Source of the DNA: Actinomadura sp. KC216
GTDB taxonomy: Bacteria; Actinomycetota; Actinomycetes; Streptosporangiales; Streptosporangiaceae
Assembly: GCF_004348535.1 (NCBI RefSeq)
Contig: NZ_SMJX01000036.1
Coordinates: forward strand, 1 to 42,131
Direction: 5' to 3'
DNA length: 42,131 nt
Shown piece by piece: positions 16,819 to 25,403 of the stretch. A program made the position numbers and the translations under genes. Under the pieces are notes generated by a model that worked only from the letters and a program-made list of their open reading frames with translations, had not been told where the DNA came from and searched no databases. Numbering within the stretch: position 1 is the first letter of the stretch; each line of letters begins with the position of its first letter.

Positions 16819-17637
16819 ATGGGCACGTTGCCTGACGGCTCCGCCGTCCTGGAGATCGTCGTTCCCGCCTACAACGAGGCTGGCCGGCTCCCGGCCGGCC
16901 TCGGCCTGCTCTGCGCCAAGCTCGCCCGGTTCCCGGTGCGCTCCGAGGTCATCGTCGTCGACAACGCCAGCACCGACGGCACGGACGAGATCGTCCTGTC
17001 CTGGGACGCCGGGTCCGTTCCGGTCCGGCTGGTGCGGTGCGCGCGGCGGGGCAAGGGAGCCGCGGTCCGGGCGGGGCTGCTGGCCACGAACGCCCCGTAC
17101 GTGGGTTTCATGGACGCCGATATGGCAACAGACCTCGCCGCACTGGACGAAGCCATCGTCCTGCTGCGCGAGGGCCGCCCGGTCGTGGTCGGGTCAAGGC
17201 GCCACGGTCGGTCGGTCGTCCAGGGGTACTCGCTGCCGGTCAGGCGGCTCGGCGCGATCACGTTCAACCGGGCCGTCCGGGATCTGGCGGGCGGCGTCGC
17301 CGACACGCAGTGCGGGTTCAAGTTCTTCGACGGGCCGCTGGCGCGTGCCGCCGCCGCCGACCTGCGCACGGAGGGGTTCTCGTTCGACGTCGAGCTCCTC
17401 GCCCACTGCGTCCGGCGGGGAGCGTCCGTGACGGACATCCCGGTGGTGTGGCGTGACCGTCCCGGCTCGACGTTCTCCGTGCGGCGGCACTCCCTGCAAT
17501 GCCTCCTCGACCTGGCCCGCATCCGCGCCCGCGTGAACCGCACGCCCATCGTCCCCGTCCCCGCGCCCGTGCCGGTGTCCGCGTTGCCCCCGGTGCCGAT
17601 GACCGGCCCGGTGGCGCCGACCGTCAAGCCGGGATGA
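16819..17637 (+). CDS. Family 2 glycosyltransferase (polyprenyl-phosphate sugar synthase-like)
   Basis: A 272-residue GT-A-fold enzyme. Motifs: 'VVPAYNEAGRLPAGL' (nucleotide-sugar site), 'VIVVDNASTDGTDEIV' (about 43-57), 'GKGAAVRAGLLATNAPYVGFMDADMATD' with the metal-binding DAD (near 98), and 'TQCGFKFFDGPLARAAA'. This set is typical of ALG5/DPG-synthase-like transferases that load a sugar from NDP-sugar onto polyprenyl phosphate at the inner membrane face. It would supply the lipid-linked donor for the GT-C enzymes beside it. The Pro/Val-rich tail (about 245-272) is not conserved. Its end overlaps the GT4 gene start by 4 nt (ATGA). Confidence 0.9.
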   Translation: MGTLPDGSAVLEIVVPAYNEAGRLPAGLGLLCAKLARFPVRSEVIVVDNASTDGTDEIVLSWDAGSVPVRLVRCARRGKGAAVRAGLLATNAPYVGFMDADMATDLAALDEAIVLLREGRPVVVGSRRHGRSVVQGYSLPVRRLGAITFNRAVRDLAGGVADTQCGFKFFDGPLARAAAADLRTEGFSFDVELLAHCVRRGASVTDIPVVWRDRPGSTFSVRRHSLQCLLDLARIRARVNRTPIVPVPAPVPVSALPPVPMTGPVAPTVKPG

Positions 17638-18815
17638 GCGCGAGCCCTGCGGACCCCGAGGGAAATCCCGTGCCCCTTCGGCTGGCCGTCGTCAACTGGC
17701 GGGATCCCTGGCATCCCGCCGCGGGCGGGGCCGAACGCTACGCCTGGGAGATCGCGCGCAGACTGGCCGCTGAAGGGGCCCGCGTTCACTACGTGACGTG
17801 CAGGGCGCGCGGGCAGGGACGCAGGGAACGGGTCGAGGACGTCGATTTCGTGCGGCTCGGCGGCCGGTTCACCGTGTATCCGCTCGTCCTGCTGTGGATG
17901 CTGGCGCGCCGGTTCCGGCGGGGCGGTTCGTTCGACGCGGTCGTCGACTGCCAGAACGGCATCCCGTTCTTCACACCCTGGGTGCTGCCTCGCCGTGTGC
18001 CGGTGTTCTGCGTCGTCCACCATGTGCACGACGCCCAGTTCGGCTTGTATTTCCCGGCATGGCTGGCCTGGGTCGGACGGTTTCTAGAGGGCCCGGTGAG
18101 CCGCTGGACGTACCGGCGTCATGCGCTCGTGGTCGTCTCGCCGTCCACCCTGTGCGCCGTAAGGGAACGGCTCGCCTGGACGGGTCCCACCTATGTCGTG
18201 CCCAACGGCGCAGTGGTCGCAGACCCCACCGGCGTGGTGCCGGAACCCGCCGGCAGCCCGGATCTGGTGTGCGTGACACGGCTCGTCCCTCACAAGCGCC
18301 TGGACCTGCTGCTCGACGTCGCGCAGCGGCTCGCGGAGAGCCGCCCTGACCTGAAGCTCCACGTCATCGGTGAAGGGCCAGAGGCACCCGCGTTGAGATC
18401 CGGGATCGCCGCGCGGGGCCTGGACGGTGTCGTCGTCGCGCACGGATACGTGGACGAGGAGACCAAGGCGGCCCTGGTCGCCCGCGCCGACCTGCATCTG
18501 AGCACGTCCCAGGGCGAAGGGTGGGGGCTGAGCGTGATCGAGGCCGCCGCGCTCGGCGTCCCGACCGTGGCGTCCGACGTCGACGGGCTGCGCGACGCCG
18601 TCCGCGACGAGATCACCGGCTGGCTCGTCCACGCCGGCGAGGACCACGCCGACGTGGTCGAACGGGCGCTCAAGGAACTGGACGACCCGGACCGCCGCGA
18701 CGAGGTCGCCGCCGCCTGCCGCGCCTGGGCGGGCGAGTTCGACTGGGCGCGCTCGGCCGCCCGGATGCGCGACCTCGTCACCGCCGCCGTCCGCGACCGC
18801 CGCGGACGCCGGTGA
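17634..18815 (+). CDS. Family 4 glycosyltransferase
   Basis: A 393-residue GT-B-fold enzyme. The N-terminal half has 'WHPAAGGAERYAWEIARRLAAEG' (acceptor-side Gly loop); the C-terminal half has 'VTRLVPHKRLDLLLD', 'LHVIGEGPEAPALR' and the donor-site ExxxxxxxE motif in 'STSQGEGWGLSVIEAAALGVP' (about 291-311). ATG 17634 overlaps the GT2 stop and gives the family's usual N-terminus; the frame extends upstream but inside the GT2 gene. Mycobacterial Rv0225 (GT4, similar size, as recalled) lies in a comparable cluster. Donor and acceptor are unknown; probably a cytoplasmic step in the same envelope glycan or lipid-linked precursor. Confidence 0.92.
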   Translation: MSASPADPEGNPVPLRLAVVNWRDPWHPAAGGAERYAWEIARRLAAEGARVHYVTCRARGQGRRERVEDVDFVRLGGRFTVYPLVLLWMLARRFRRGGSFDAVVDCQNGIPFFTPWVLPRRVPVFCVVHHVHDAQFGLYFPAWLAWVGRFLEGPVSRWTYRRHALVVVSPSTLCAVRERLAWTGPTYVVPNGAVVADPTGVVPEPAGSPDLVCVTRLVPHKRLDLLLDVAQRLAESRPDLKLHVIGEGPEAPALRSGIAARGLDGVVVAHGYVDEETKAALVARADLHLSTSQGEGWGLSVIEAAALGVPTVASDVDGLRDAVRDEITGWLVHAGEDHADVVERALKELDDPDRRDEVAAACRAWAGEFDWARSAARMRDLVTAAVRDRRGRR

Positions 18816-18823
18816 AGGAGACC

Positions 18824-21800
18824 ATGGCGGACGGCTCCGGCACGCACGCGGTCGAGCGGCTGGGGGAACGGCTGCGGGACGGGCTGCGCGTCCTCGCCTG
18901 CTGCATGACGCTGACCGCGCTCGCGTTCGGCACGCGTCCCGGTGCGATCCTCGCCGACACCAAGATCGACATGGCGGTGAACCCGCTCGGTTTCCTCGGC
19001 CGGGCGCTGCACCTGTGGGACCCGGAGCAGTTCGGCCAGCTCCAGAACCAGGCCGTCGGCTACCTGTTCCCGATGGGCCCGTTCTTCGCGCTCGGCGACC
19101 TGATCGGGATGCCCGCGTGGATCACGCAGCGATTCTGGCTGTCGCTGCTGATGTGCCTGGCCTTCACCGGCATGTGGCGGCTGGCCGGACGGCTCGGTGT
19201 CGGCCGCCCGTGGACGCGCCTGTTCGCGGCGATGGCCTACGCGCTCGCCCCGAACGGGCTGGCGACGCTCGGGCAGATCTCGTCGGAGTACCTGCCGGTC
19301 GCGATGCTGCCGTGGATCGTCCTGCCGCTGGTCGGCGCGGTGATGGGGGACACCGGGCGGATCCGGGCGGCGGCCCGCTCGGGGCTGGCGATCGCGTGCT
19401 GCGGCGGCATCAACGCGACCGCGACCGTCGCCGTCCTGGTCGTCCCGGTCGTGTACGTCGTGACGCGCCCGCGCGGCTCGTTCCGGGTGCGGACGCTGGC
19501 GTGGTGGTCGGCCGCGGCGGGAGCGGCGGCGGCATGGTGGCTCGTCCCGCTGCTGCTCACCGGGACCTACGGGTTCTCCTGGCTGACCTACACCGAGAAG
19601 GCGGAGACGACGACCGGCCCGACCGGCCTGATCAACGTGCTGCGCGGCGCCGAACGCTGGGTCAACTACCTGATCGTGGACGGGCAGGTGTGGTGGCCGG
19701 TCGGGCACGCCCTGTCCGTCAACCCGGTGCCGATCATCTGCACCGGTGTGGTCGCGGCGCTCGGCCTCGCGGGCCTGCTCGGCGGACGGCGGCTCCCGGA
19801 GCGGACGTTCCTGCTGCTCACGCTGCTGGCCGGGCTGGCGATCGTCTCCCTGGGGCACATCAGCGACATCCCCGGCCCGTTCGCCGCGCAGCTGCGCGAC
19901 CTGCTGAACGGACCGCTCGCGCCGATCCGGAACCTGCACAAGTTCGACGCGGTCGTCCGGCTGCCGCTGGCGCTCGGCCTGGCGCACCTGCTCGGCACGG
20001 TCACCCGCCCGGCGCTCGGCGGGTCGGTGAGAGCGCTGGTCAGCCTGCCCGTGGCCGCCGCCGTGGCGATCGGCGGCATCGGCGCCACGGCCGCCTCGCA
20101 CGGGCTCTCCGGGCCGGGCGAGTTCAGGGAGGTGCCCGGGTACTGGCGGGACGCGGCGTCGTGGATCAACGCGCGCGCCGGGCGGCAGGGCGTGCTCGCC
20201 GTCCCCGGCGCGCCGTTCGGCGAATACCTGTGGGGCCGTCCGATGGACGACATCGTCCAGCCGCTGCTGACCGCGCGGTGGGGCGTCCGGCAGCTCGTCC
20301 CGGCCGGATCGCCCGGATACACCAGGGCGCTGGACGCCATCGACCAGCAGGTCAGATCGGGCCAGAGGTCGCCGGGGCTGAGCGCGTTCCTCGGCCGGAT
20401 GGGCGTCCGGTACCTGCTGGTCCGCAACGATCTGCGGCGGGAGACGCTGCGCGGCGCCTGGCCCGCCCGCCTCCACCAGGCGCTGGCCGGCTCGCCCGGC
20501 CTGAGCATGGTCGCCTCGTTCGGCGAGCCGGTGGGCGGCGACGCGGACGACGCCGTGTCGGCCGTCGACCAGAAGCGCCCCGCGCTGGAGGTGTACGAGG
20601 TCGAGGGCGCGGCGGGCGTCGCGAGCCTCGCGGACGCGACCGGCCCCGTCCGCGTGTACGGCGGGCCGGAGTCGCTGCTCGCCATGGCCGACGACGGCGC
20701 CCTGCCCGCCGGTCCCGTCCTCCTGGACGACGACGCCGCCGACCTCAGGGGCACCCCCGTCGTGACCGATTCGCCCCGGCTGCTCCGCCGCAACTTCGGC
20801 GAGCTGCACCAGACCTCCCCGACGCTGAGCGCCGCGCGCCGCGCCGAGGCGTCCGACGTCCTGGACGAACGCTGGAAGCGGTACGCCACCCACGTCACCT
20901 ACGGCGGGGGCGTCCGCGACGTCACGGCGTCCACGTCGGCGGCCGGTGACGACGTGGTGCCGCTGCTCCGCGAGCCGGGCGCGACCCCGTTCGCCGCGTT
21001 CGACGGCAACCCGTTCACCGCCTGGGAGACCGGCGGCTGGCGGGGCCCGGTCGGGGAGTGGCTGCGCGTCGACTTCGACGGCCCCCGGGACGTGCGGGGC
21101 CTGACCGCCGCGTTCGCCGGGGACCCCTCGAACGGCCCGCCCGTCTCGCGCGTCGCGGTCGAGACCGAGCGCGGGAGACTCGAACAGGACGTCCAGAAGA
21201 CGGCCGCGGTCCAGCCGCTCCGCGCGCCCGCAGGCCCGACGCGCTGGCTGCGGCTGCGCATCACTCACCTGGCGTCCAAGCCCGTCCTTCCGGATCTGGC
21301 GAAGGCGGCGGTGGCGGAGGTGTCGATCAGCGGCGTGACCCCCACGCGCACGTACACGCTCCCCGCGCCCGCCGCCGTCGACGGCCCGGCCACCTATGTG
21401 ATGAGCCGGACGCCCGGCGCGACGGACGCGTGCATGAAGGGCAGCCGCCGCTGGGTGTGCCGGCCTTCCCTCGGCTCCTCCGACGAGGAAGGCCCCGGGT
21501 TCGACCGGACGTTCACGTCCGCCACGTCCACCAAGGCGCCCGTGACGGGGACGGCGACCCTGACCAGCCGCCCGCTGATCGAGCGGTTCACGGCCGTGCG
21601 GGGCCAGCCGTCCGTCACGGCGAGCTCGACGCTGTCCGGCCATCCGGCCGACCAGGCGAGGTCGGGTTTCGACGGCGATCCGGCGACGTCCTGGATCGCG
21701 GGGCAGGACGACCCGTCGCCGAAGTACAGCGTCCGGTGGAACGGGCGCAAGCGCCTGTCGGCGATCACGGTGCAGCGCCCGCCCGGCGCGGCGGGCCCGG

Positions 21801-23161
21801 TCCGGATCCGGGTAACGGGCGCGGGCGGCGCGACGCGCGAGGGGATGACCGACGACCGGGGCAGGCTGTCGTTCGCCCCGATGATCACCGACCGGCTGAC
21901 GCTCACCCTCTTCCGGGGGAGCCGCGTCCAGCCGATCCAGGTGTCCGACCTCGTCATCCCCGGTGTGAAACCGATGCCGGACGTGCGGACGTTCCCGCTC
22001 CGCCTGGCCTGCGGCTTCGGGCCGAGGCTCCGGATCGGGACGGCCGAGGTCCCGGCGAGGGCCGAGGGCACGTTCGGCGACCTGCTCGCGGGCGACCCGC
22101 TCCGCTTCACCGCCTGCACGCCCGCGGCACTGCGACCCGGCGAGAACCGCCTCACGTCCGCGCCCTTCGACCCGTACCGCATCGACACGGTGACCGTCGG
22201 CGCCAAGCCGGGAGCGCGGAACACCCCCGCCACCCGACCTCAGCCGGTGAAGGTGACCAGCTGGAACGCAAGCTCCCGGAAACTGAAGGTGGACGCCTCG
22301 GCGACCTCGTTCCTCACCGTGAACGAGAACTTCAACACCGGCTGGCGCGCCACGATCGCCGGGACCGAGCTGCGCCCCGTCCGGCTGGACGGATGGAAGC
22401 AGGGCTGGATCGTCCCGGCGGGGACCAGCGGCAACGTCGAGCTGACGTACCTGCCCGACAGGGCGCAGCGCGTCGCCGTGATCGCGGGACTGAGCCTGCT
22501 CCTCGTCCTACTCCTCGTAGCCGTCCGCCCCCGAAAACCGAGAACACGGGAAGAACGCCGCAGTCCCGCCCCCGGAAAGGGCTGGCCCGCGTGGGCGGCG
22601 ATCGGGCTGGCCGCCGCGCTGGGCGGATGGGTTGCCGGGGCGCCCGGCCTGGCCGTGACCGCCACCGTCGCGGTCATCTCCACCTGGGCGCGCACCCGCC
22701 CGTCGTCCTTCACCGCCCGCACGATCGCGTCCCCCTGGACGGCCGCCACCGCGATGCTCGCCGGGACGGCCTGCCTGGCCGCCGGGGCATGGCTGGACGC
22801 GATCGGCAACCCGTCCGCGCCGTCCGGGCTCCTGGGCGACATCGCCCCGCAGCTCCTCGGGCTGGCCGTCGCCGGACGCATCGCGGCGGAGCTGTGGCAC
22901 CCCAAGCCGTCCGCCACCGGCCCCGCCGACTCCGCCGGCTCCGGCGGGGGGATCGCGGTCAGCTGGACCGCGCCGGAGCCGGAACCGGAACCGGAACCGG
23001 ACGAGGACGGCCGCGGCCACCCCGCCGAGCCACCCGCTGGCACGGCCGTTCCACCAGGTAGTAGCTCAGCGTCGCCGCTGCGATGGTCGCCGCCGCCATC
23101 AGCGGAAGATCCGTCGCGACATTCCCCCGGAAGCCGCGGTCCATCGCCTCGTACCAGCTGA
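18824..23161 (+). CDS. aftD: AftD-type alpha-(1->3)-arabinofuranosyltransferase family protein
   Basis: A giant membrane GT-C enzyme of 1445 residues. The start has the AftD hallmark first loop 'ADTKIDMAVNPLGFLGRALHLW' split around D45-D49 and 'FGQLQNQAVGYLFPMG'; multiple TM helices fill about 25-450. The extracytoplasmic region contains two discoidin (F5/8C-like) carbohydrate-binding units, about 700-820 and 929-1040, then 'VNENFNTGWRATIAG' (about 1165) and several C-terminal TM helices. In mycobacteria AftD adds alpha-1,3-Araf to arabinogalactan/LAM using decaprenyl-phospho-arabinose. ATG 18824 has AAGGAG 3 nt upstream; GTG 18812, overlapping the GT4 stop, is an alternative. The last about 70 codons (Pro/Glu repeats and beyond) run antisense through the acyltransferase gene and look unconserved. 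Confidence 0.9.
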   Translation: MADGSGTHAVERLGERLRDGLRVLACCMTLTALAFGTRPGAILADTKIDMAVNPLGFLGRALHLWDPEQFGQLQNQAVGYLFPMGPFFALGDLIGMPAWITQRFWLSLLMCLAFTGMWRLAGRLGVGRPWTRLFAAMAYALAPNGLATLGQISSEYLPVAMLPWIVLPLVGAVMGDTGRIRAAARSGLAIACCGGINATATVAVLVVPVVYVVTRPRGSFRVRTLAWWSAAAGAAAAWWLVPLLLTGTYGFSWLTYTEKAETTTGPTGLINVLRGAERWVNYLIVDGQVWWPVGHALSVNPVPIICTGVVAALGLAGLLGGRRLPERTFLLLTLLAGLAIVSLGHISDIPGPFAAQLRDLLNGPLAPIRNLHKFDAVVRLPLALGLAHLLGTVTRPALGGSVRALVSLPVAAAVAIGGIGATAASHGLSGPGEFREVPGYWRDAASWINARAGRQGVLAVPGAPFGEYLWGRPMDDIVQPLLTARWGVRQLVPAGSPGYTRALDAIDQQVRSGQRSPGLSAFLGRMGVRYLLVRNDLRRETLRGAWPARLHQALAGSPGLSMVASFGEPVGGDADDAVSAVDQKRPALEVYEVEGAAGVASLADATGPVRVYGGPESLLAMADDGALPAGPVLLDDDAADLRGTPVVTDSPRLLRRNFGELHQTSPTLSAARRAEASDVLDERWKRYATHVTYGGGVRDVTASTSAAGDDVVPLLREPGATPFAAFDGNPFTAWETGGWRGPVGEWLRVDFDGPRDVRGLTAAFAGDPSNGPPVSRVAVETERGRLEQDVQKTAAVQPLRAPAGPTRWLRLRITHLASKPVLPDLAKAAVAEVSISGVTPTRTYTLPAPAAVDGPATYVMSRTPGATDACMKGSRRWVCRPSLGSSDEEGPGFDRTFTSATSTKAPVTGTATLTSRPLIERFTAVRGQPSVTASSTLSGHPADQARSGFDGDPATSWIAGQDDPSPKYSVRWNGRKRLSAITVQRPPGAAGPVRIRVTGAGGATREGMTDDRGRLSFAPMITDRLTLTLFRGSRVQPIQVSDLVIPGVKPMPDVRTFPLRLACGFGPRLRIGTAEVPARAEGTFGDLLAGDPLRFTACTPAALRPGENRLTSAPFDPYRIDTVTVGAKPGARNTPATRPQPVKVTSWNASSRKLKVDASATSFLTVNENFNTGWRATIAGTELRPVRLDGWKQGWIVPAGTSGNVELTYLPDRAQRVAVIAGLSLLLVLLLVAVRPRKPRTREERRSPAPGKGWPAWAAIGLAAALGGWVAGAPGLAVTATVAVISTWARTRPSSFTARTIASPWTAATAMLAGTACLAAGAWLDAIGNPSAPSGLLGDIAPQLLGLAVAGRIAAELWHPKPSATGPADSAGSGGGIAVSWTAPEPEPEPEPDEDGRGHPAEPPAGTAVPPGSSSASPLRWSPPPSAEDPSRHSPGSRGPSPRTS

Positions 23162-24194
23162 CGATGATCAGCGACTGCCACAGGAACAGGCCGTAGGAGA
23201 TCCGGCCGAGGAACCGCATCACCCGGTTCCCGAGCACCGCGCCGAAGACCGGGTGGTCCGGCGGGGCGAGCGCCACCGGGGCGACCAGCGCCGCCGCGCA
23301 CAGCCCGTGCACCACCATGTGGAGCGCGGACGTCCAGAACGAGTCCGAGTACTGGAGGCCGATCGGGCCGGTCGCGGGGGTGGCCGACACCACGAACAGC
23401 ATCGCCGCCGCGACCCAGCACGCCGCCCACGAGTCGGACACGACCCGGCACATCGCCGCGACGGGACCGCGCTCGTCCAGCCGCGCCCAGACCGTCACCA
23501 CCGCGAGGGCCATCCCGACCGCGAACCAGACGAAGAACCGCGGAAGCCACAGCCCCATCTGCGAGTGCCACTCCGGCACGAACATGAACACCGTGTAGAC
23601 GAGCGAGATCCCCGCATAAGCCCCAAGGCCCGCCAGCAACCGCCTGGCCCGCACACCGACGTCATCGCTGCGGGCCCGCCGCGCCCACCAGGACAGCACG
23701 GCCGCCGTGAACGGCAGCGCGACGTACCACGCGACCTCGACCACCAGGCTCCACAGCTGCCCGAGATGCGCCGGACCCAGGCCGCTGATCCACCACGGGT
23801 CGGGCACGTAGGTCTGCGTGAGCGTGAGCAGTGAGCCCCATGTGAGCGGGTCGTCGATGTGGTCCCGTCCTGCCGTGAGCATGAAGACCACGACCACGAC
23901 CCACAGCGCGGGCATGATGCGGAAGAAGCGCTTCCACAGATACTCGCCGACACGCGGCGCGGGCCGCTCACCCAACACGGCCGCCGCCCAAGGCCGGTAG
24001 AGCAGAAGCCCCGACAGGATGAAGAAGATGGGCACGCCCACCTGGCCGCCGTTGAACAGCCACCGCGCCCCGGCCGGATTGCTGATGGAACCCGCCGCGC
24101 TCGCCACGTGGAACACCAGCACACCCAGCGCCGCGACCGCCCGCACCCCGTCCAGCGCGTGCTGGCGCCCGGAAATCTGCGGCGCCGCGGACAT
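22959..24194 (-). CDS. Membrane acyltransferase family 3 protein
   Basis: A 411-residue integral membrane acyltransferase (Acyl_transf_3) that would O-acylate a sugar or lipid on the extracytoplasmic face. It has the family opening 'HALDGVRAVAALGVLVFHV' with His29 as the expected catalytic residue, then 'GVPIFFILSGLLLYRPW' and ten or so TM helices, closing with 'GRISYGLFLWQS' and 'YYLVERPCQRVARR'. ATG 24194 was preferred to GTG 24200 because GCGAGG (24200-24205) is then a properly spaced ribosome site. The tail is Pro/Val/Arg-rich, encoded by the antisense of the AftD repeat. Mycobacterial Rv0228 is a likely relative from memory; an acyl decoration of the arabinan-like glycan is inferred. Confidence 0.92.
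   Translation of the reverse strand: MSAAPQISGRQHALDGVRAVAALGVLVFHVASAAGSISNPAGARWLFNGGQVGVPIFFILSGLLLYRPWAAAVLGERPAPRVGEYLWKRFFRIMPALWVVVVVFMLTAGRDHIDDPLTWGSLLTLTQTYVPDPWWISGLGPAHLGQLWSLVVEVAWYVALPFTAAVLSWWARRARSDDVGVRARRLLAGLGAYAGISLVYTVFMFVPEWHSQMGLWLPRFFVWFAVGMALAVVTVWARLDERGPVAAMCRVVSDSWAACWVAAAMLFVVSATPATGPIGLQYSDSFWTSALHMVVHGLCAAALVAPVALAPPDHPVFGAVLGNRVMRFLGRISYGLFLWQSLIIVSWYEAMDRGFRGNVATDLPLMAAATIAAATLSYYLVERPCQRVARRGGRGRPRPVPVPVPAPARSS
22975..22998. repeat. Hexanucleotide microsatellite (GGARCC x4) in two overlapping reading frames
   Basis: One ggagcc and three ggaacc units in a row. Read forward they encode Glu-Pro repeats in the AftD tail; read backward they encode Pro-Val repeats in the acyltransferase tail. 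Slippage here would alter both proteins in whole dipeptides without frameshift. Confidence 0.85.
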
Positions 24195-24224
24195 GACCAC
24201 CTCGCATTCGGGACGGTGACGCGG

Positions 24225-24256
24225 ATCTTACCGGCCGGTATGCGAAACGGTAAGGT
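24225..24256. promoter_or_regulatory. Divergent promoters for the acyltransferase and DUF3068 genes with a central palindrome
   Basis: TAAGAT (minus strand, 24225-24230) and TAAGGT (plus strand, 24251-24256) are mirrored -10 boxes. Between them lies the perfect 12-bp palindrome taccggccggta (24229-24240), and cttaccg/cggtaag (24227-24233, 24249-24255) form a longer inverted repeat. Either symmetric promoters or a shared operator. Confidence 0.5.
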
Positions 24257-24306
24257 GCCGGACACGGTCCCGCCGGTCGGTCGGCGGCGGCCCCCCGGAG
24301 GTGTGC

Positions 24307-25308
24307 ATGCGGCGACAGGCCGGCCTGATCCTGATCGGCGTGGGGGCCTTCTTCCTCGCGCTCGCACCGCTGGTCCGCTTCTACGTGTCCGACCGGGTCA
24401 TCGTGGCGCCGCCGAACCGCTACGAGGTGACGCGGCTGGAGTCGAAGGACTCCACGTACTTCGACCAGGCCCGGCTCAAGCTGAGGACGGGCGTCACGCT
24501 GCTGGCCAAGAACACGGTGCGCGGCGACGTCCGGGCGAACGGGAACGACAGCGGCATCGCGGTCTGGGACTCCACCACCAACCTCTACGACACCGCCGTC
24601 CCGGACAAGCCCATCGAGATCCAGAGCTACCGGATCGCCTTCGACCGGAAGACGTCCCGGCTGGTCAACTGCTGCGGCTCCCACGTCGACGGCAACGCCG
24701 CCGTGCGGATGTCGGGGTACGGGCTGCTGTTCCCCACGGCGAACGTCGACAAGCGCGACTACCCCTTCTACGACATGACGACCAGGCAGACGGTGCCGAT
24801 GCGGTTCAACGCCGTCGAGAAGGTCCGCGGCCTCACCGCGTACCGCTTCACGCAGGCCGTCCCCCTGACCAAGACCGAGGCGATCGACGTCAGGATGCCC
24901 GCCAGGATGCTGGGCCTCCCGCCGGGAACCGCGGACCAGAAGGTCGACCGCTACGCCGAGGCCTACAACACCGTCTGGGTGGACCCGCGCACCGGCATCC
25001 CCGTCAAGCACCGCAAGAACGTCCGCAGCACCCTCCGCACCCCGGACGGCAAGGGCTCGATGATCATCGCGCAGGCGGACCTCGTCACCGTCGGCAAGGA
25101 CCAGCAGAAGCTGGTCGACACCGCCAACGGCAAGGCGCTGCAGATCGACGCCGTCCGCACCTACATCCCCGGCGCCGCGATCCTCATCGGCCTGGCCCTC
25201 CTCGCCGCCGGCGCCTACACGGCCCTCACCCGCACCGGCGACTCGCCGCCTCCGGCGCCCCCGCGCCGCCCCGACGGCAAGTTCGGCGACACACCCCCGC
25301 CCGACTGA
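24307..25308 (+). CDS. DUF3068 family membrane protein (PorA-family annotation)
   Basis: A 333-residue protein with an N-terminal TM helix (about 4-25), a large extracytoplasmic region and a C-terminal TM helix (about 283-305), then a short Pro-rich tail. The DUF3068 pattern is visible: 'VIVAPPNRYEVTRLES', 'DSGIAVWDSTTNLYDT', 'SHVDGNAAVRMSGYGLLFP', 'YPFYDMTTRQTVPM' and 'NTVWVDPRTGIPVKH'. Databases often call such proteins 'porin PorA family'; the biochemical role is unknown. ATG 24307 has GGAGG 5 nt upstream. Mycobacterial Rv0227c, beside an acyltransferase, is a recalled counterpart, supporting an envelope role with the AftD locus. Confidence 0.87.
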   Translation: MRRQAGLILIGVGAFFLALAPLVRFYVSDRVIVAPPNRYEVTRLESKDSTYFDQARLKLRTGVTLLAKNTVRGDVRANGNDSGIAVWDSTTNLYDTAVPDKPIEIQSYRIAFDRKTSRLVNCCGSHVDGNAAVRMSGYGLLFPTANVDKRDYPFYDMTTRQTVPMRFNAVEKVRGLTAYRFTQAVPLTKTEAIDVRMPARMLGLPPGTADQKVDRYAEAYNTVWVDPRTGIPVKHRKNVRSTLRTPDGKGSMIIAQADLVTVGKDQQKLVDTANGKALQIDAVRTYIPGAAILIGLALLAAGAYTALTRTGDSPPPAPPRRPDGKFGDTPPPD

Positions 25309-25319
25309 TACCTGTTCTA
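25306..25319. promoter_or_regulatory. Near-perfect KstR-type site (7 of 8 fixed positions)
   Basis: tgatacctgttcta differs from TnnAACnnGTTnnA only at the first A. It overlaps the stop codon of the DUF3068 gene and lies 53 bp (five helical turns) before the perfect site at 25359, so a cooperative pair is possible. Confidence 0.45.
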
Positions 25320-25358
25320 GGCAGACCCCGGAAGTAACACAACGACGCCTTTTGCAAC

Positions 25359-25372
25359 TAGAACCTGTTGCA
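25359..25372. promoter_or_regulatory. KstR-type operator (perfect) before the NMO-family gene
   Basis: tagaacctgttgca matches all eight fixed bases of the KstR consensus and 13 of 14 bases of the site at 604-617. It covers the -35 area of the promoter whose -10 is TAGGGT (25391-25396). Repression of the NMO gene by a KstR orthologue is the expected consequence. Confidence 0.7.
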
Positions 25373-25390
25373 GTTTTCTCGGACCCGACC

Positions 25391-25396
25391 TAGGGT
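25391..25396 (+). promoter_or_regulatory. -10 box for leaderless NMO gene
   Basis: TAGGGT with 7 nt to GTG 25404, so transcription should begin at the start codon. This fixes GTG 25404 as the start. Confidence 0.55.
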
Positions 25397-25403
25397 CGGG
25401 GAT

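Noticed and set aside
18290..21643. Long minus-strand open frame opposite the GT4 and AftD genes
   Set aside because: Arg/Pro/Ala-rich antisense translation, no start signals, and the opposite strand carries recognisable conserved enzymes.
22975..22998. CRISPR-like or origin repeat
   Set aside because: Units are 6 bp with no spacers and lie in coding sequence; a simple microsatellite explains it.
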